A DNA stretch of 64,000 nucleotides from Apoderus coryli (Eukaryota > Arthropoda > Insecta > Coleoptera > Attelabidae): NCBI GenBank assembly GCA_911728435.2, contig OU452201.1, positions 2,790,001 to 2,854,000 of the forward strand, in the 5' to 3' direction. The position numbers and the translations under genes were made by a program. Under the pieces are notes generated by a model that saw only the letters and a list, made by a program, of their open reading frames with translations, was not told the DNA's origin and made no database searches. How positions within the stretch are numbered: position 1 is the stretch's first letter; every line of letters begins with the position of its first letter. Below are positions 38,201-50,200 of the stretch, one piece after another.

Positions 38201-41200
38201 TTTTCCATTGGCTCAATACGTAAAAACAAATTATATAAACGCATCCACAGGGTGATACTTTGTGTGTTGCTAGATCCGACAATTTCTCTATCACTTGCCA
38301 CGGCAAGTAATTGTGTGAGTAACATACACTCGTCACTACGGTAGCTTAAAAACTGTCATTTTTGTGATATTTGCTTTTTAAATCAAATATGGAGGAGTCA
38401 TTGGATTAACCAGAATATTATATATTTACATGCTCAATGCTCTGTTTATTTTCTAGAAAAAAAGACAAGTACCGATTTAAAAGTTACTTTTGCAATGTCT
38501 GTCTATTCTCGAATCAAGATTATGGCAATCCTTGAATTAGGCATTCGACATTTGGTGTACTCGTGTTTTTTTGACAAAATCTGGATTGGCCATAGGTCAC
38601 TAACTTATTCCTTAATCTGCAACATCTCTTCGTGGAAATTAGTTGAGTTGGGCTGGGTGAAAATTAGTTGATAGATACACGGTTGACTTGATAATCCACA
38701 TAGAAATTTAGAAGAAGTTAATTCTATTGTTACGTTAACACACAATGTTCAAATAATTGTAAACAACGCCAATATTGATAACAATGTAAAGTTTCCAGTG
38801 AAAACATCAGCTGACACCTAACAATAGTAAGTGTTGCCAAGGCTCAACTATAAATAAATAGGGACATTAATAGGATAGAAAACTATCGACCCATTTCAAT
38901 TTTATCAAATTTCTCAAAGGTGTTTGAATCGATTATTTATGACAAGATCTTTAACCAAATAAAGAATCGTATAATACCTCAGCAGCACGGTTTTTTCCAC
39001 AGGAGATCAACTGTCACAAATCTTGTCGCTTTCCTACAACAAGTGTATCCTATAATGGGCAAGGGTCTTCACTTTGGCTTCCAGGAGTCTTTAATTTCAT
39101 TTTTTGAATCATATTTGAATCGACGTATGCACTTCGTGCAATACAGTGGTTTTAAGTCTCACTCTTACCTGGCCACAAGTGGCGCTCCCCAAGGTAGTAA
39201 CCTAGCCCCCCTGTTATTTGCAATATTCGTTAATGACATAGGAACGCACCTTTCTAGCAATTATTTACTTTTCGCAGATGATCTTAAACTATTCAGAGCT
39301 GTTCACTCCGAAGATGACTGTGATGTACTACAGAGAGATCTGAATATGCTTGAGGATTGGTGTACTGTGAATAAGCTTTATTTAAACGTCGATAAATGCA
39401 AATATATAACATACACAAGAAGACGCCGCACTGTTTCTTACAATTACAGACTCTCTGGCGCTGCTCTTGATAAATGCACTGTTATTAAAGGTCTTGGTGT
39501 GTTCATTGATAGCGAATTAACTTTTAATTATCATGTTTCCGAAACAAAGAATAGGGCGCTCAAATGTCTGGGATTCATTTTTAGAACCACGAACTCATTT
39601 AACAATACTGATTGTCTTATAGTGTTGTACAACGCAATGGTAAGATCAAGGCTTGAATATGCTACCATTGCTTGGCCTCCAATATATGGAGTTTATGTTA
39701 ACTCTCTCGAAAATGTTCAACGAAGATTCCTCAAACGACTAGCCTTCAAGATTGCTATTGGAGAGATTTGATTTTCAATCGCTGGAGATGCGTAGGCATT
39801 TTTCCTCTCAGTGTTTTATATTTGGTCTGATTAATGGTCTTATAGACTGTTCGCAATTGTTGGAGATGTTGCGGTTTAATATTCCGCAGTTCAATTCGAG
39901 AAGTGCCTATCTCTTCAGAGTACCTCCGGTGCACGCAAATTATGAAACAAGAGCTCCTATCTTCAACGCATGTAATTTCTGTAATACTTATTCTATCTAT
40001 ACTAGCATTAATTACTTCAATGAGAATCCCAACAGATTTAAGCGTGATTTGAGGAATAAATATCTTCATCGAAATTTTCGTTTTCATTTCCAAATATCTT
40101 TCTATGTTTAGTGGCAGGTTTTTCTGCAGGCTGCACCTTCTATTGTCTTTAATAATAGTTTTTACACAAACGAATCAAATATTTATTTTTTATATAAAAT
40201 AAAATTTAATTTGATATCATATGAATTTTAATGTAATGTCTAGAATTTAAAAACATCTTACGTTTAAGTACTTGATGATCTTTAGGAACAATATAGGTAT
40301 ACAACAAGACACTAATAATAATTGTTAGCATCAACATGTTTGATGAACACATTTTTATTTTGCTTTAATTAAAAAAGCTGTACATTAAAATGGATGGATA
40401 GGTTTGGATTATCGTGTGCTTGCTTAACCACAGTAAAAATACATTTTTATGTAATTAATAAAGTTGTAATTAAGAACGTGATAAGAATATACGTAGTAGG
40501 CAGGTACATTATTTTTAATAATTATTGAAAATTCATAGCCGTTGGAAAACTTGCTATATACGCGGATGAAATGAAAAGTTTACGCGCTGATACAAATTTG
40601 AAATGCAGGCCCAAAATGTTTATTATGATAGGATTTGAAAGAGAACAGCTTAGAGCTGTCGTAGTCGAACGAACTAAAGACCAAAAAGAATGGTGACTCA
40701 TAGAAGTGTCCCTTTTGTATCAGAGAGGATGCGAGAAACTACAGAGGATCGCCATCTTCATCCAAAAATGTTGAAAATATACTACAATAATTTAATAACC
40801 GCTTGGCCATCCCAAGCACATCATATAATTTTACAAGTCACACGCTTGAGAGAATTTCAATGAAATATTACTACTAGGCATAAAAATAAGGTTTTATGAA
40901 GTAATCCATTCGAAGAGGAGTGATGACTAATGTATAAATCAAACGGCGTCTGCTCCACAAAATCAATATATTTATATTACCATAGGTCAAGGCACATCGC
41001 CTATGTCAGACATGTTTCGAGAAATCAAATATTCTCATCATCAGTGACTTTCGGCACAAGATTAACAGATACTAGTGTTATCAATATAACATATTCACTT
41101 TGTGAAAAAATTTTTGTGAATATTTTATCAAAATTAAAACATTGTTTACATAAAAATTTTAAAATGAAATAAAAATAAAAATACATTCGAAATCAGAATT

Positions 41201-44200
41201 ATTTTATGGCATTATGCCTTTACTTGTGTTTTCTTTTTATATATCATTACGGATGATCTAAATTTTAGAAAATTCTTCAAAAGTAGTAGTATCTGTTAAT
41301 CTTGTGCCGAAAGTCACTGTTAATCTTGTGCCGAAAGTCACTGATGATGAGAATATTTGATTTCTCGAAACATGTCTGACATAGGCAATGTGCCTTGACC
41401 TATGGTAATATAAATATATTGATTTTGTGGAGCAGACGCCGTTTGATTTATACATAAAAATAAGGGGTATTTTACAAGCTTTTGAAATTAATATAGTGTA
41501 AAAAGCTTGGCGTTCCAAATTAAATTATTGTATTTTCACGAAATTTTTCAGCAAATCTGATGAATAAGAACAAAAGATATTTATGTTGAAGGGGAAAAAG
41601 ATGTGTTAATTTATTTATACAGGGTGTCCTACGGTGGCAACCCATTAGATTATTTCTGAAACTACTTCGAATTGAATTTTGAAAATTTCAGTGTCTATAT
41701 TGTCAAATATGCTCTACTCAAATAATATAATAGCAACGGCATAGCACTTCCGGTTATACCGGAAGTTGAGTGCAACTTTGTTATTTTAAATGGAATACCC
41801 TATATATTATTACTTTTTTGGACTCTAAATAAGAATTCAGACATACTTCATGTATCATGTCCAAATACCTAACCTCAGTCGTTTTTGACTTATATCAAGA
41901 TTTATGTCAAAATTGACAGTTTAGGGCTCCATAAGAATTCCGTTTCTTCCTTGTAAATCAGTATTTAATAATTATTTTGCAGGTATTTTCTTGTCAGGCG
42001 GGATCTTCTTTTTCGAATTGACAAGACATTTTCTGATTAGTTTATACAGGGTGGTCAAAAAATTATATTGAAAATGGTTCAAGAAAAACAGTTGAAAGTC
42101 AATTTTTTCAAATGGAATGGGTATATTATTATTATTTTATCTTACTTAGCATTAAAAAATAATGCAATTTTGTAATAGGTCATCATTTTCTAAAATGCAT
42201 AGTTTTCGAAATATCGTCATTTTAAATTTTTCTGCAGCGCCTACCCATATCTCTCTGGAAGCTATCTAATTAATTTAGTTAACCATGAAAATAATGACAT
42301 TTCTCTGAATTAGCATAAACGTCACACTAAGTGGTTCCAGCAACTTCTTAATTCATTTAATGGTAGATCATCCAAGAAATGCGCCACAACATTTTGCAAA
42401 ATATAAAGATAACCTTCCGTATTTAAATTATGCTCGTAAATAAAATATTCAACATGTGTGTCTTTCACCATACAAAAAACGTTCACACTAAATTTATTTT
42501 GAAAATTTCGTTCTCGAATAGCGTGCGGATTCTCAGAAGCACAAAAATGACTATTTTGTCTATTAACGATTCCATCTCTCGAAAATTTCGACTCATCTGT
42601 CCAAATCAATTTTTGCAGAAACCCAGGATCTTCTTGCGTTCGTGTTAAAATGGTTTCACAGAACCGTACTCGTCGTTCGGCATCACCTGCTTCCAGACCA
42701 CAAAGATATTTGAATTTAAATGGATGTAAACCACTACTTTTTAATATTTTTTGGGCAGAGGATTTTGAAATTTCTAGATCTTGTTCAGCAGCACGCACTG
42801 ATGATTCAGGATATGTATTAAAATATGCCAAAACATTTACCACATTATCCTCATTTGTAGTTACAGGTATTTGTAGTCCTCGATTTTCATGACACTGCCC
42901 CCACCGTATTTGATTTCTCAAAATTCCTCTTAATTTTTCTCTAGTCATTGTTGGCAAATGCGGGTTTCTCTCGTTAAATACTCTATAGGTTCTATTAATC
43001 ACTTTGTTACATTCTCTATGGATTACTAATACATTTACAATATCAGCATATGAATAAATATTTTCCATTTTGCAATAGTTATTGTAAAATATAATGGTCA
43101 CAAATATTGATAAATAACGACTGGTTGGATAGCAACAACTAATTTCATATTTAGTTTGACGTTTATGCTAATTCAGAGAAATGTCATTATTTTCATGGCT
43201 AACTAAATTAATTAGCTAGCTTCCAGAGAGACAACGGTAGGCGCTGCAGAAAAATTTAAAATGACTATATTTCGACAACTATGCATTTTAGAAAATGATA
43301 ACCTATTACAAAATTGCATTATTTTTTAATGCTAAGGAAGATAAAATAATAATAATATACCCATTCCATTTGAAAAAATTGACTTTCAACTGTGTTTCTT
43401 GAACTGTTTTCAATAGAATTTTTTGACCACTCTGTATAAACTAATCAGAAAATGTCTTGTCAATTCGAAAAAGAAGATCCCACCTGATAAGAAAATACCT
43501 GCAAAATAATTATTAAATACTGATTTACAAGGAAAAAACGGAATTCTTATGGAGCCCTAAACTGTCAATTTTGACATAAATCTTGATATAAGTCAAAAAC
43601 GACTGACGTTAGGTATAGGACATGATACATCAAATATGTGTGAAATCTTATTTAGAATCCAAAAATGTAATAATATATAGGGTATTCCATTTAAAATAAC
43701 AAAGTTGCCATCAACTTCCGGTATAACCGGAAGTGCTATGCCGTTGCTATTATATTATTTGAGTAGAGCATATTTGACAATATAGACACTGAAATATTCA
43801 AAATTCAATTCGAAGTAGTTTCTGAAATAATCTAATGGGTTGCCACCGTAGGACACCCTGTATAATGACGGATTTTAGTATTACGAAGTTGTAAATAATG
43901 GAAAAAATTAGTATTATTAAATTTGAATTGTCATTACATTTGATCCTGCATCAAAAACTATAAGAAAGATGCGATTATATACACTATTGGACAAAAGGAG
44001 AGCAACACTTTCGAAAAATTCGAAAAATCTCGATTTTATAATATTAAATGCACGATAGCGTATTTAAATACGTCGTCTCTTAAATATCAACGTAGTCTGC
44101 TATTATCGACGGCAACAGCTTTTTCCAACAATTAAAACAAATGAACTGATATTGACGTAAACTTTTATTACAATATTGTAATGCGTCAATAGTAAAGCAA

Positions 44201-47200
44201 CATTTTAATATTTGCCTAAAAAAGAAAGGTTTTAGCGACAGTAGAGGTTAAAATACTTTTGCTGAGTTTATTTTATGTTTAATTAATATTTCTGTGCTGG
44301 ATTAATCATGCCAAGAGGTATTCCAATTTTGAAAGAATTAAAACAGAGAGTAGTGATTGCACACTTGTAAGATACAATACAAGCCCAATTGTTTTTACTA
44401 GGACAGACAGACAGACGCATTAAAAGAATTTCCCAAAACGATCCTTGGATGTCTGCACCTAGAATAATTGCTGAAATTCCCGAAATTGAGGATAGTCCAT
44501 GGACAGTTCAAAGAAGGTTGGTAGACGCAAAGTTATTTAGTAGACGCCCGGCGAAAAAGCCGCTTATTTCGGCAAGAAATGGAGCGGCTAGGCTTGAATT
44601 TGCACGTGGACATTTAAATTGGACAGTAGACGATTGGCAGAAAGTGTTATTTAGCGATGAAACGCGTTATAAAATTTTCAATTCTGATAGAATGAAGCAT
44701 ATAAGATGGCCAATCAATCCAAGGTTTCATCCCAAATACGTTACACCCACAGGTAAAGGCAGTGTTTTCCATGGGGTTGTTTCTCATGGAATGGGGTGGG
44801 TCCTTTAAACTTCATTAATGACACCATGGATCGATTTGTCTATAGAGATCTAATGCAAAATGTAATGTTGCCTTATGCAGAGTGGGAAATGCCGTGGCAT
44901 TTTATTTTCTAATAGGATAACAATCCAAAACACTTCCGAATTGTTCAAGAGTGGTTTCAAGAAACTAACGTTCTGGTTTTGGAGTGGGCGGCACTATATC
45001 CTCAGACCTTTTATTTTATTTAAAATCTATGTGAAGAAGTTGAGCGTGGAATTCGTACACAAGTATTCACAAATATACCAAAAATATAAATAAAATCAAT
45101 GGAGTTTGGAATAACCTTTCCGAAAATACTGTCCAAAAATTGATTGCTTCAATGCTGCGACGTTGCTGTCAAATAATAAATAATAATGGATATTCTATTA
45201 ATTATTCACATAATACTTCTAGCTCTTTTAATTAATAAATGTGTTTAATGTTTTTTAATCGTAATATGTAAAATAAAATACTGTTGACACAATTTGTTGC
45301 TTTACTTTTGTCGCACTTCATTTCGTCGATCTTTATAATAATTATAAATATTTCTGTAACTGCATTTCGTTTAAAGTGTGCCAAAATATTGTGAAATATT
45401 ACTAATATTGGGGATAATATTTCATTAAAATTAACTGGGGATTACAATAATATTTAAATAGTTTTTCAAATTCAAAGAAATAAAAGCACTTTGTTGCTCT
45501 ACTTTTGTATATATCCTGGAATAGGTAGGCCCCACGAGAAATATCTAACTGTATTCCTATTTGCCGTATCTATTAAAAGTTCCTTTGGCATTTTTCGGTA
45601 TTTGTTAAAATAAATAAGGAAAATATCTAATAGAGTAAATTTCGATGATTTTCGAAAATCAATCATCTAAAAAATAAACAACTCGTAACAAAACCTTATC
45701 GTTCATCGTTAGTTTTCGAGATACTCAAAATCATCGAATTTGGACACCCAGTAGGTACCAATTCTAATCGTTTTATTTACTCATGGATAGCTAAACTAAA
45801 CATATTCATTAATTTTGTTCAATTTTTGAATTGAAAGGTAATTATCGGTCATAAAAAAACACGATTCAATATAAAATTAGTTAGTTTCGTAATTATTCTT
45901 ATTAACAGTTTTACAAATTAGAATATTGCAATCATTATTATGAGTTAATTTCTAAATTCAACAGTAATTAATGACAATATTTAACTTTTGACCAGACGTA
46001 GATTTAATTGACACAATGAATTAGAAAAAGTAATTTAATTTCTTAAAAGCCTTTATCTGTTTTTTTTTTATCTCGCTACTGTATTCAAACCCGCTTTGTG
46101 TCAGGCATACAGAAATTAAATGTAAAACTACCCTCAAAGATAAGCATTTTTTGGGCTTGCGTATTATTGAACATTTTGTCATTTTCTTTTAGTATATTCA
46201 ATGGTTTCTGTTCCTTTTATCGAGTGGAAATTGTTTTCGTGACTGAAATAAATCCATAATCTGTAAAAGGAGATTGAATTTTTGATCAATACCTACTTAA
46301 TTGTATTTAGCCAATAGGTTTTCATTTGTAACTTTTTAATTTATTGAGTTTCTATAACTAGAGTTCTAGTAGATAGGGTAATATAATATAGCACATCAAA
46401 CATAACAGTATATGAAACTAAAACACGTTTTACCACTTCACCAAAACACTTTTTTGTTATTCTCGACGCGCGTTTCGCTAACAATGTTAGCATCCTCAGG
46501 AGAGAATTTTTTTTATGAATACATTTTAAATTTCGTGGGCAAATACACACAGCTGCGCAAAAAAGATAATGTTTTTCTATTAGGTAAGCTTCCGCATGCA
46601 TAAGTTCCGCGCAATGAAGTGGTTGAGCGGAAGAGTAGCATTGATGCTGAATCCGCGGCTTTTTCCTGCTTAATTATTGTAATTTACAGACCCGGTATGG
46701 TCAGTCCAGGTAGGATGAGTCCAAATCACAGTCCTTGAGAAAAATTACATAAAAATGTGGTACTATTTCGCAGCAATTTTCATTTTAACTTGTGGAAGAG
46801 CTATCGCATGCAACTAAACTAATTGGTGCACAATTATTTTACATCTAAAATGCCTAAATAAATGGTTTTTAAATGTTAATTTAGAATAATGGGTAACTAA
46901 TCAGGTTTTATCATTTTTATGTACCTAATACTACATAATATGACCTTCACATTTAAAAGCAACAATTAGGTATTTGAGAAAATTGAAAACAAGACCTATG
47001 AGTTACTGAATATATGGCTTTTCTGTTAAGATCAATGAGGCCATTTAAAAAGCACTTTAACCAGTGTCACTATTTGTATTTTGAACCTAATAATCAACAC
47101 ATAGTAATTTCTTTGAAAGTTGGTTTATTGTGTTATCGCTAAACACTTTTGTTAGATTAGGCAGAATTTGAAACACGCATACATTTGTTTGCTATAAACG

Positions 47201-50200
47201 TTCTGGCTCATACGCATAAATTAGTCGTTTTTTCCGTAAAATAACCTGAGAAATCACCTACTTAAAGTCTTTTTTTAATGAGAATGAACACATTTGCAAC
47301 AACTGTCAACTTTATATATTTTTTTGTATTCAAATCTCTGAATGCACGCACGCTTTTTGGGCATTAACTTTCTTTTGGTAGGTACCAGTAGACTTTGGAT
47401 GAGTTGAGAATTTGAAGAAATACATTTCAACATCATTTGCCGCCTTCACATTTCAATCTCTGGGGAGATGTGAATGCCAACTAAAACATTTTAAAACGGA
47501 TTTATTTTTCCAATACGCAATTTGGTATTTTCTGATAAGAAGTAAAGTAGTTGGTTAGCAGAAAAAACTTGTCGCAGAGAACAGAAAACGCAATTAAAAC
47601 TTTTCTTGTATGATTTTTTATTTTTATTTAAAAGCTGTCTCGACATCTATAAGAAACCGTTGATATATACCATAATTATAAGCAAATATAATGAATAAAA
47701 AAAAGCAAATCAAAAATATTATACATATCGAACACAATCAATACTTATTATACAAAAAGGCTAATTTTTTCGAAACAAATGAACAGTATACGGGTGGGTT
47801 CAAAAGTTAAAGTAGATAATGTAACTTGCTGAGTACAAATTTGCGAACCTGTATCTCTGTGAGGAAGCACGTTAGGAATTTGTTATATACGTTACAAATT
47901 CACAGGCTCGCAGACCCATTATGCGGACTTTAGCGGACTCAGAAGTGAATGTAATCGCCTTTCTCGCGCTTGCTATATGTCTTTTACAAATGCAATTGAG
48001 AGTGAGCTGCCTCAGAACATTGGAGCTTTTTGGAGGTTCATTAATTCTAAAAGAGGATCTTCAGACCTGCCCTCGCGTCTATCATGGGGTGAACGAACGA
48101 GCGACGCCGATCAGTGTGGAGCGGGATTTATTTGCTGCGTATTTTGAATCAGTGTATAACGACATATGTCTTGACTCTCCGGTTGGCTGTGTCGGGGACA
48201 CCCTAGTGAATGTTTCCGATCATCACATCTCTCTCTCAGATATTTTAGAGGCAATTGTTGGCTTGGAAGTGAGGAAGTCGGCCGGTCCCGACGGAATCCC
48301 AGCCTTGCTTCTCAGGAATTGTAGCTTTTCGCTTGCTAGACCGCTTCAAATTATTTTCAATCATTCGATCTCCACTGGCACTTTCCCTGTATTATGGAAA
48401 ACTAGTTTCATTACCCCTATTTTTAAATCCGGCAACAGAAATTACCGACCGGTCTGTATATTGAATTCAATTCCGAAACTATTCGAAAACCTGATCACTC
48501 GTTATCTGACGGCCACTCTAGGGCCATTAGTGATCTCCGATCAATTTGGATTTCAGGCAGGTAAATCTACCGAGCTCAATCTCCTCGAATTCACAAACTA
48601 CTTGTCCCGGGCTTTGGAGCACGGATATCAAGTTCATGCCATTTACACCGACTTCTCTAAGGCTTTCGACAGTGTCAACCATCGGCTTCTCATTGAGAAG
48701 CTTGGGATTGTTGGAGTCTCTGCGCCTATGTTGGACTGGTTGGGGAGCTACTTATGTGGTAGAACTCAGGTTGTCCGGATCAATGAGTTTCATGCCAGGC
48801 CCATATTAGTTTCATCTGGTGTTCCTCAGGGGTCTCATTTGGGCCCCTTATTATTTAACTTATTTGTCAATGACATAGAGCAATGTTTCGTTCATAGTGA
48901 GATCAAGTTATTTGCTGATGATCTAAAGTGTTATAGGCGTATTGCAGGCCCATCCGATTGCTACCTTTTGCAGGAGGATGTTATTCGGCTTGTGCATTGG
49001 TGCGAGGCGAATGGGTTGGATTTGAATATATCGAAGTGCTTTTGCGTTAATTTTAACCGTACTAGGGATCCACTTTTTCACGAATACTTTATTGGCCGGG
49101 ACGCTTTGGATTATAAGGCTTTGGTCAAGGATCTGGGTGTCTACTTGGATTCTTCACTGAGCTACACCGACCACATCAGGCGCGCGACATCGCGGTCCAT
49201 TAAGATGTTGGGCTTCATCAGACGTTGTTCGGGTGATTTCAGTCAGATTGGAACATTCAGAGCCCTGTACACATCCCTTGTGAGGCCGCATTTGGAGTAC
49301 GCCTCTGCGGTGTGGTCTCCATCTTATGTTTGTCACACTGTCTGTACCGAGAGGGTTCAGCACCGTTTTCTGAGGTACGTTCATTTTAGACTCGGCCGTG
49401 AACGACCCGTTAATTTTAACTTAAACTACGACGTATTGCTGAGTGAGCTGGAGTTGGCTACATTGGGCGCCCGCAGGGTTGTCAGGGATCTGACTATACT
49501 ATATAAAATTTTAAATAATACTCTTTTATCTTCTAGTCTTTTATCCCAGATTGGTTTTCATGTTCCCCCTAGACAAAGCAGAAGTTCTGATCTCTTTCAC
49601 GTCCCGTTCCACCGCGCGAACTACGCTATGAATACCTTTGAGTGGCGCGACTGGCGAATCGTTGTTCTAATCATAACATCGATTTCTTTGCACCATTTGG
49701 TGAGTTCGCCGGTCGCTTGAGGAGGGGGTCTAGAGATGAATGGTTTCCCTAATTCCTTGTTTTTAAAATTTAAAATAAATTATCATTCATTAATTCCTTA
49801 ACATCAGCGAGCGTTGGAGTCCTGCGAGCTGTTGTATGTCGCGCAATTGCTGGTTTTTTGTTTTTTTTATTAAGTTCAATTGTAATGGATAGTCTAGAGT
49901 TATGTAAGTTTTATAATTTCTGTATTATGTTGTATGCTATTGTTTTGTACATGTTGTAATAATGGACTTTGTCCGTAGATTAATAAATAAATAAATATAT
50001 GCCAAACTATGGTTATTTGAATGTCTGCTATACGCTCCCGGATTTAAGTCACAAACTTACAGGACTCCCTTTATTTAAAGGATAAACGCGCTTAATGAAA
50101 TTATTTCTATAGTATCGTGCGCACTTCTTATGTTTATTCGCTGTTTTATCACTGCAAAATATTGAAAAGAATGTCATACATTGTCGTTTATAAACATTTT

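Larger units (their letters stand above)
40930..41455. mobile_element. Inverted-repeat element with two opposed hammerheads
   Basis: Arms 40930-41073 and 41288-41455 are inverted copies (about 95% by eye). The right arm has a 23-bp tandem duplication (TTAATCTTGTGCCGAAAGTCA twice). Each arm contains one hammerhead: minus strand on the left, plus strand on the right. The 215-bp centre is AT-rich and non-coding. Penelope-like elements can have inverted terminal repeats with such ribozymes; this unit has no protein gene. Confidence 0.75.
41620..43860. mobile_element. Palindromic MITE split at its centre by a mariner-type element
   Basis: TA|CAGGGTGTCCTACGG .. CCGTAGGACACCCTG|TA. The outer halves 41620-42046 and 43435-43860 are near-perfect inverted copies (about 427 bp each, with inner words CAACTTCCGG and CTGATTAGTTTA). 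Without the inner element they would form one continuous palindrome centred on TA. No coding sequence of its own. Confidence 0.82.

Noticed and set aside
47921..48075. First about 52 residues of the 599-codon frame as a signal peptide of the LINE protein
   Set aside because: The conserved LINE protein text here is in a different frame; the stretch is a frameshift artefact.
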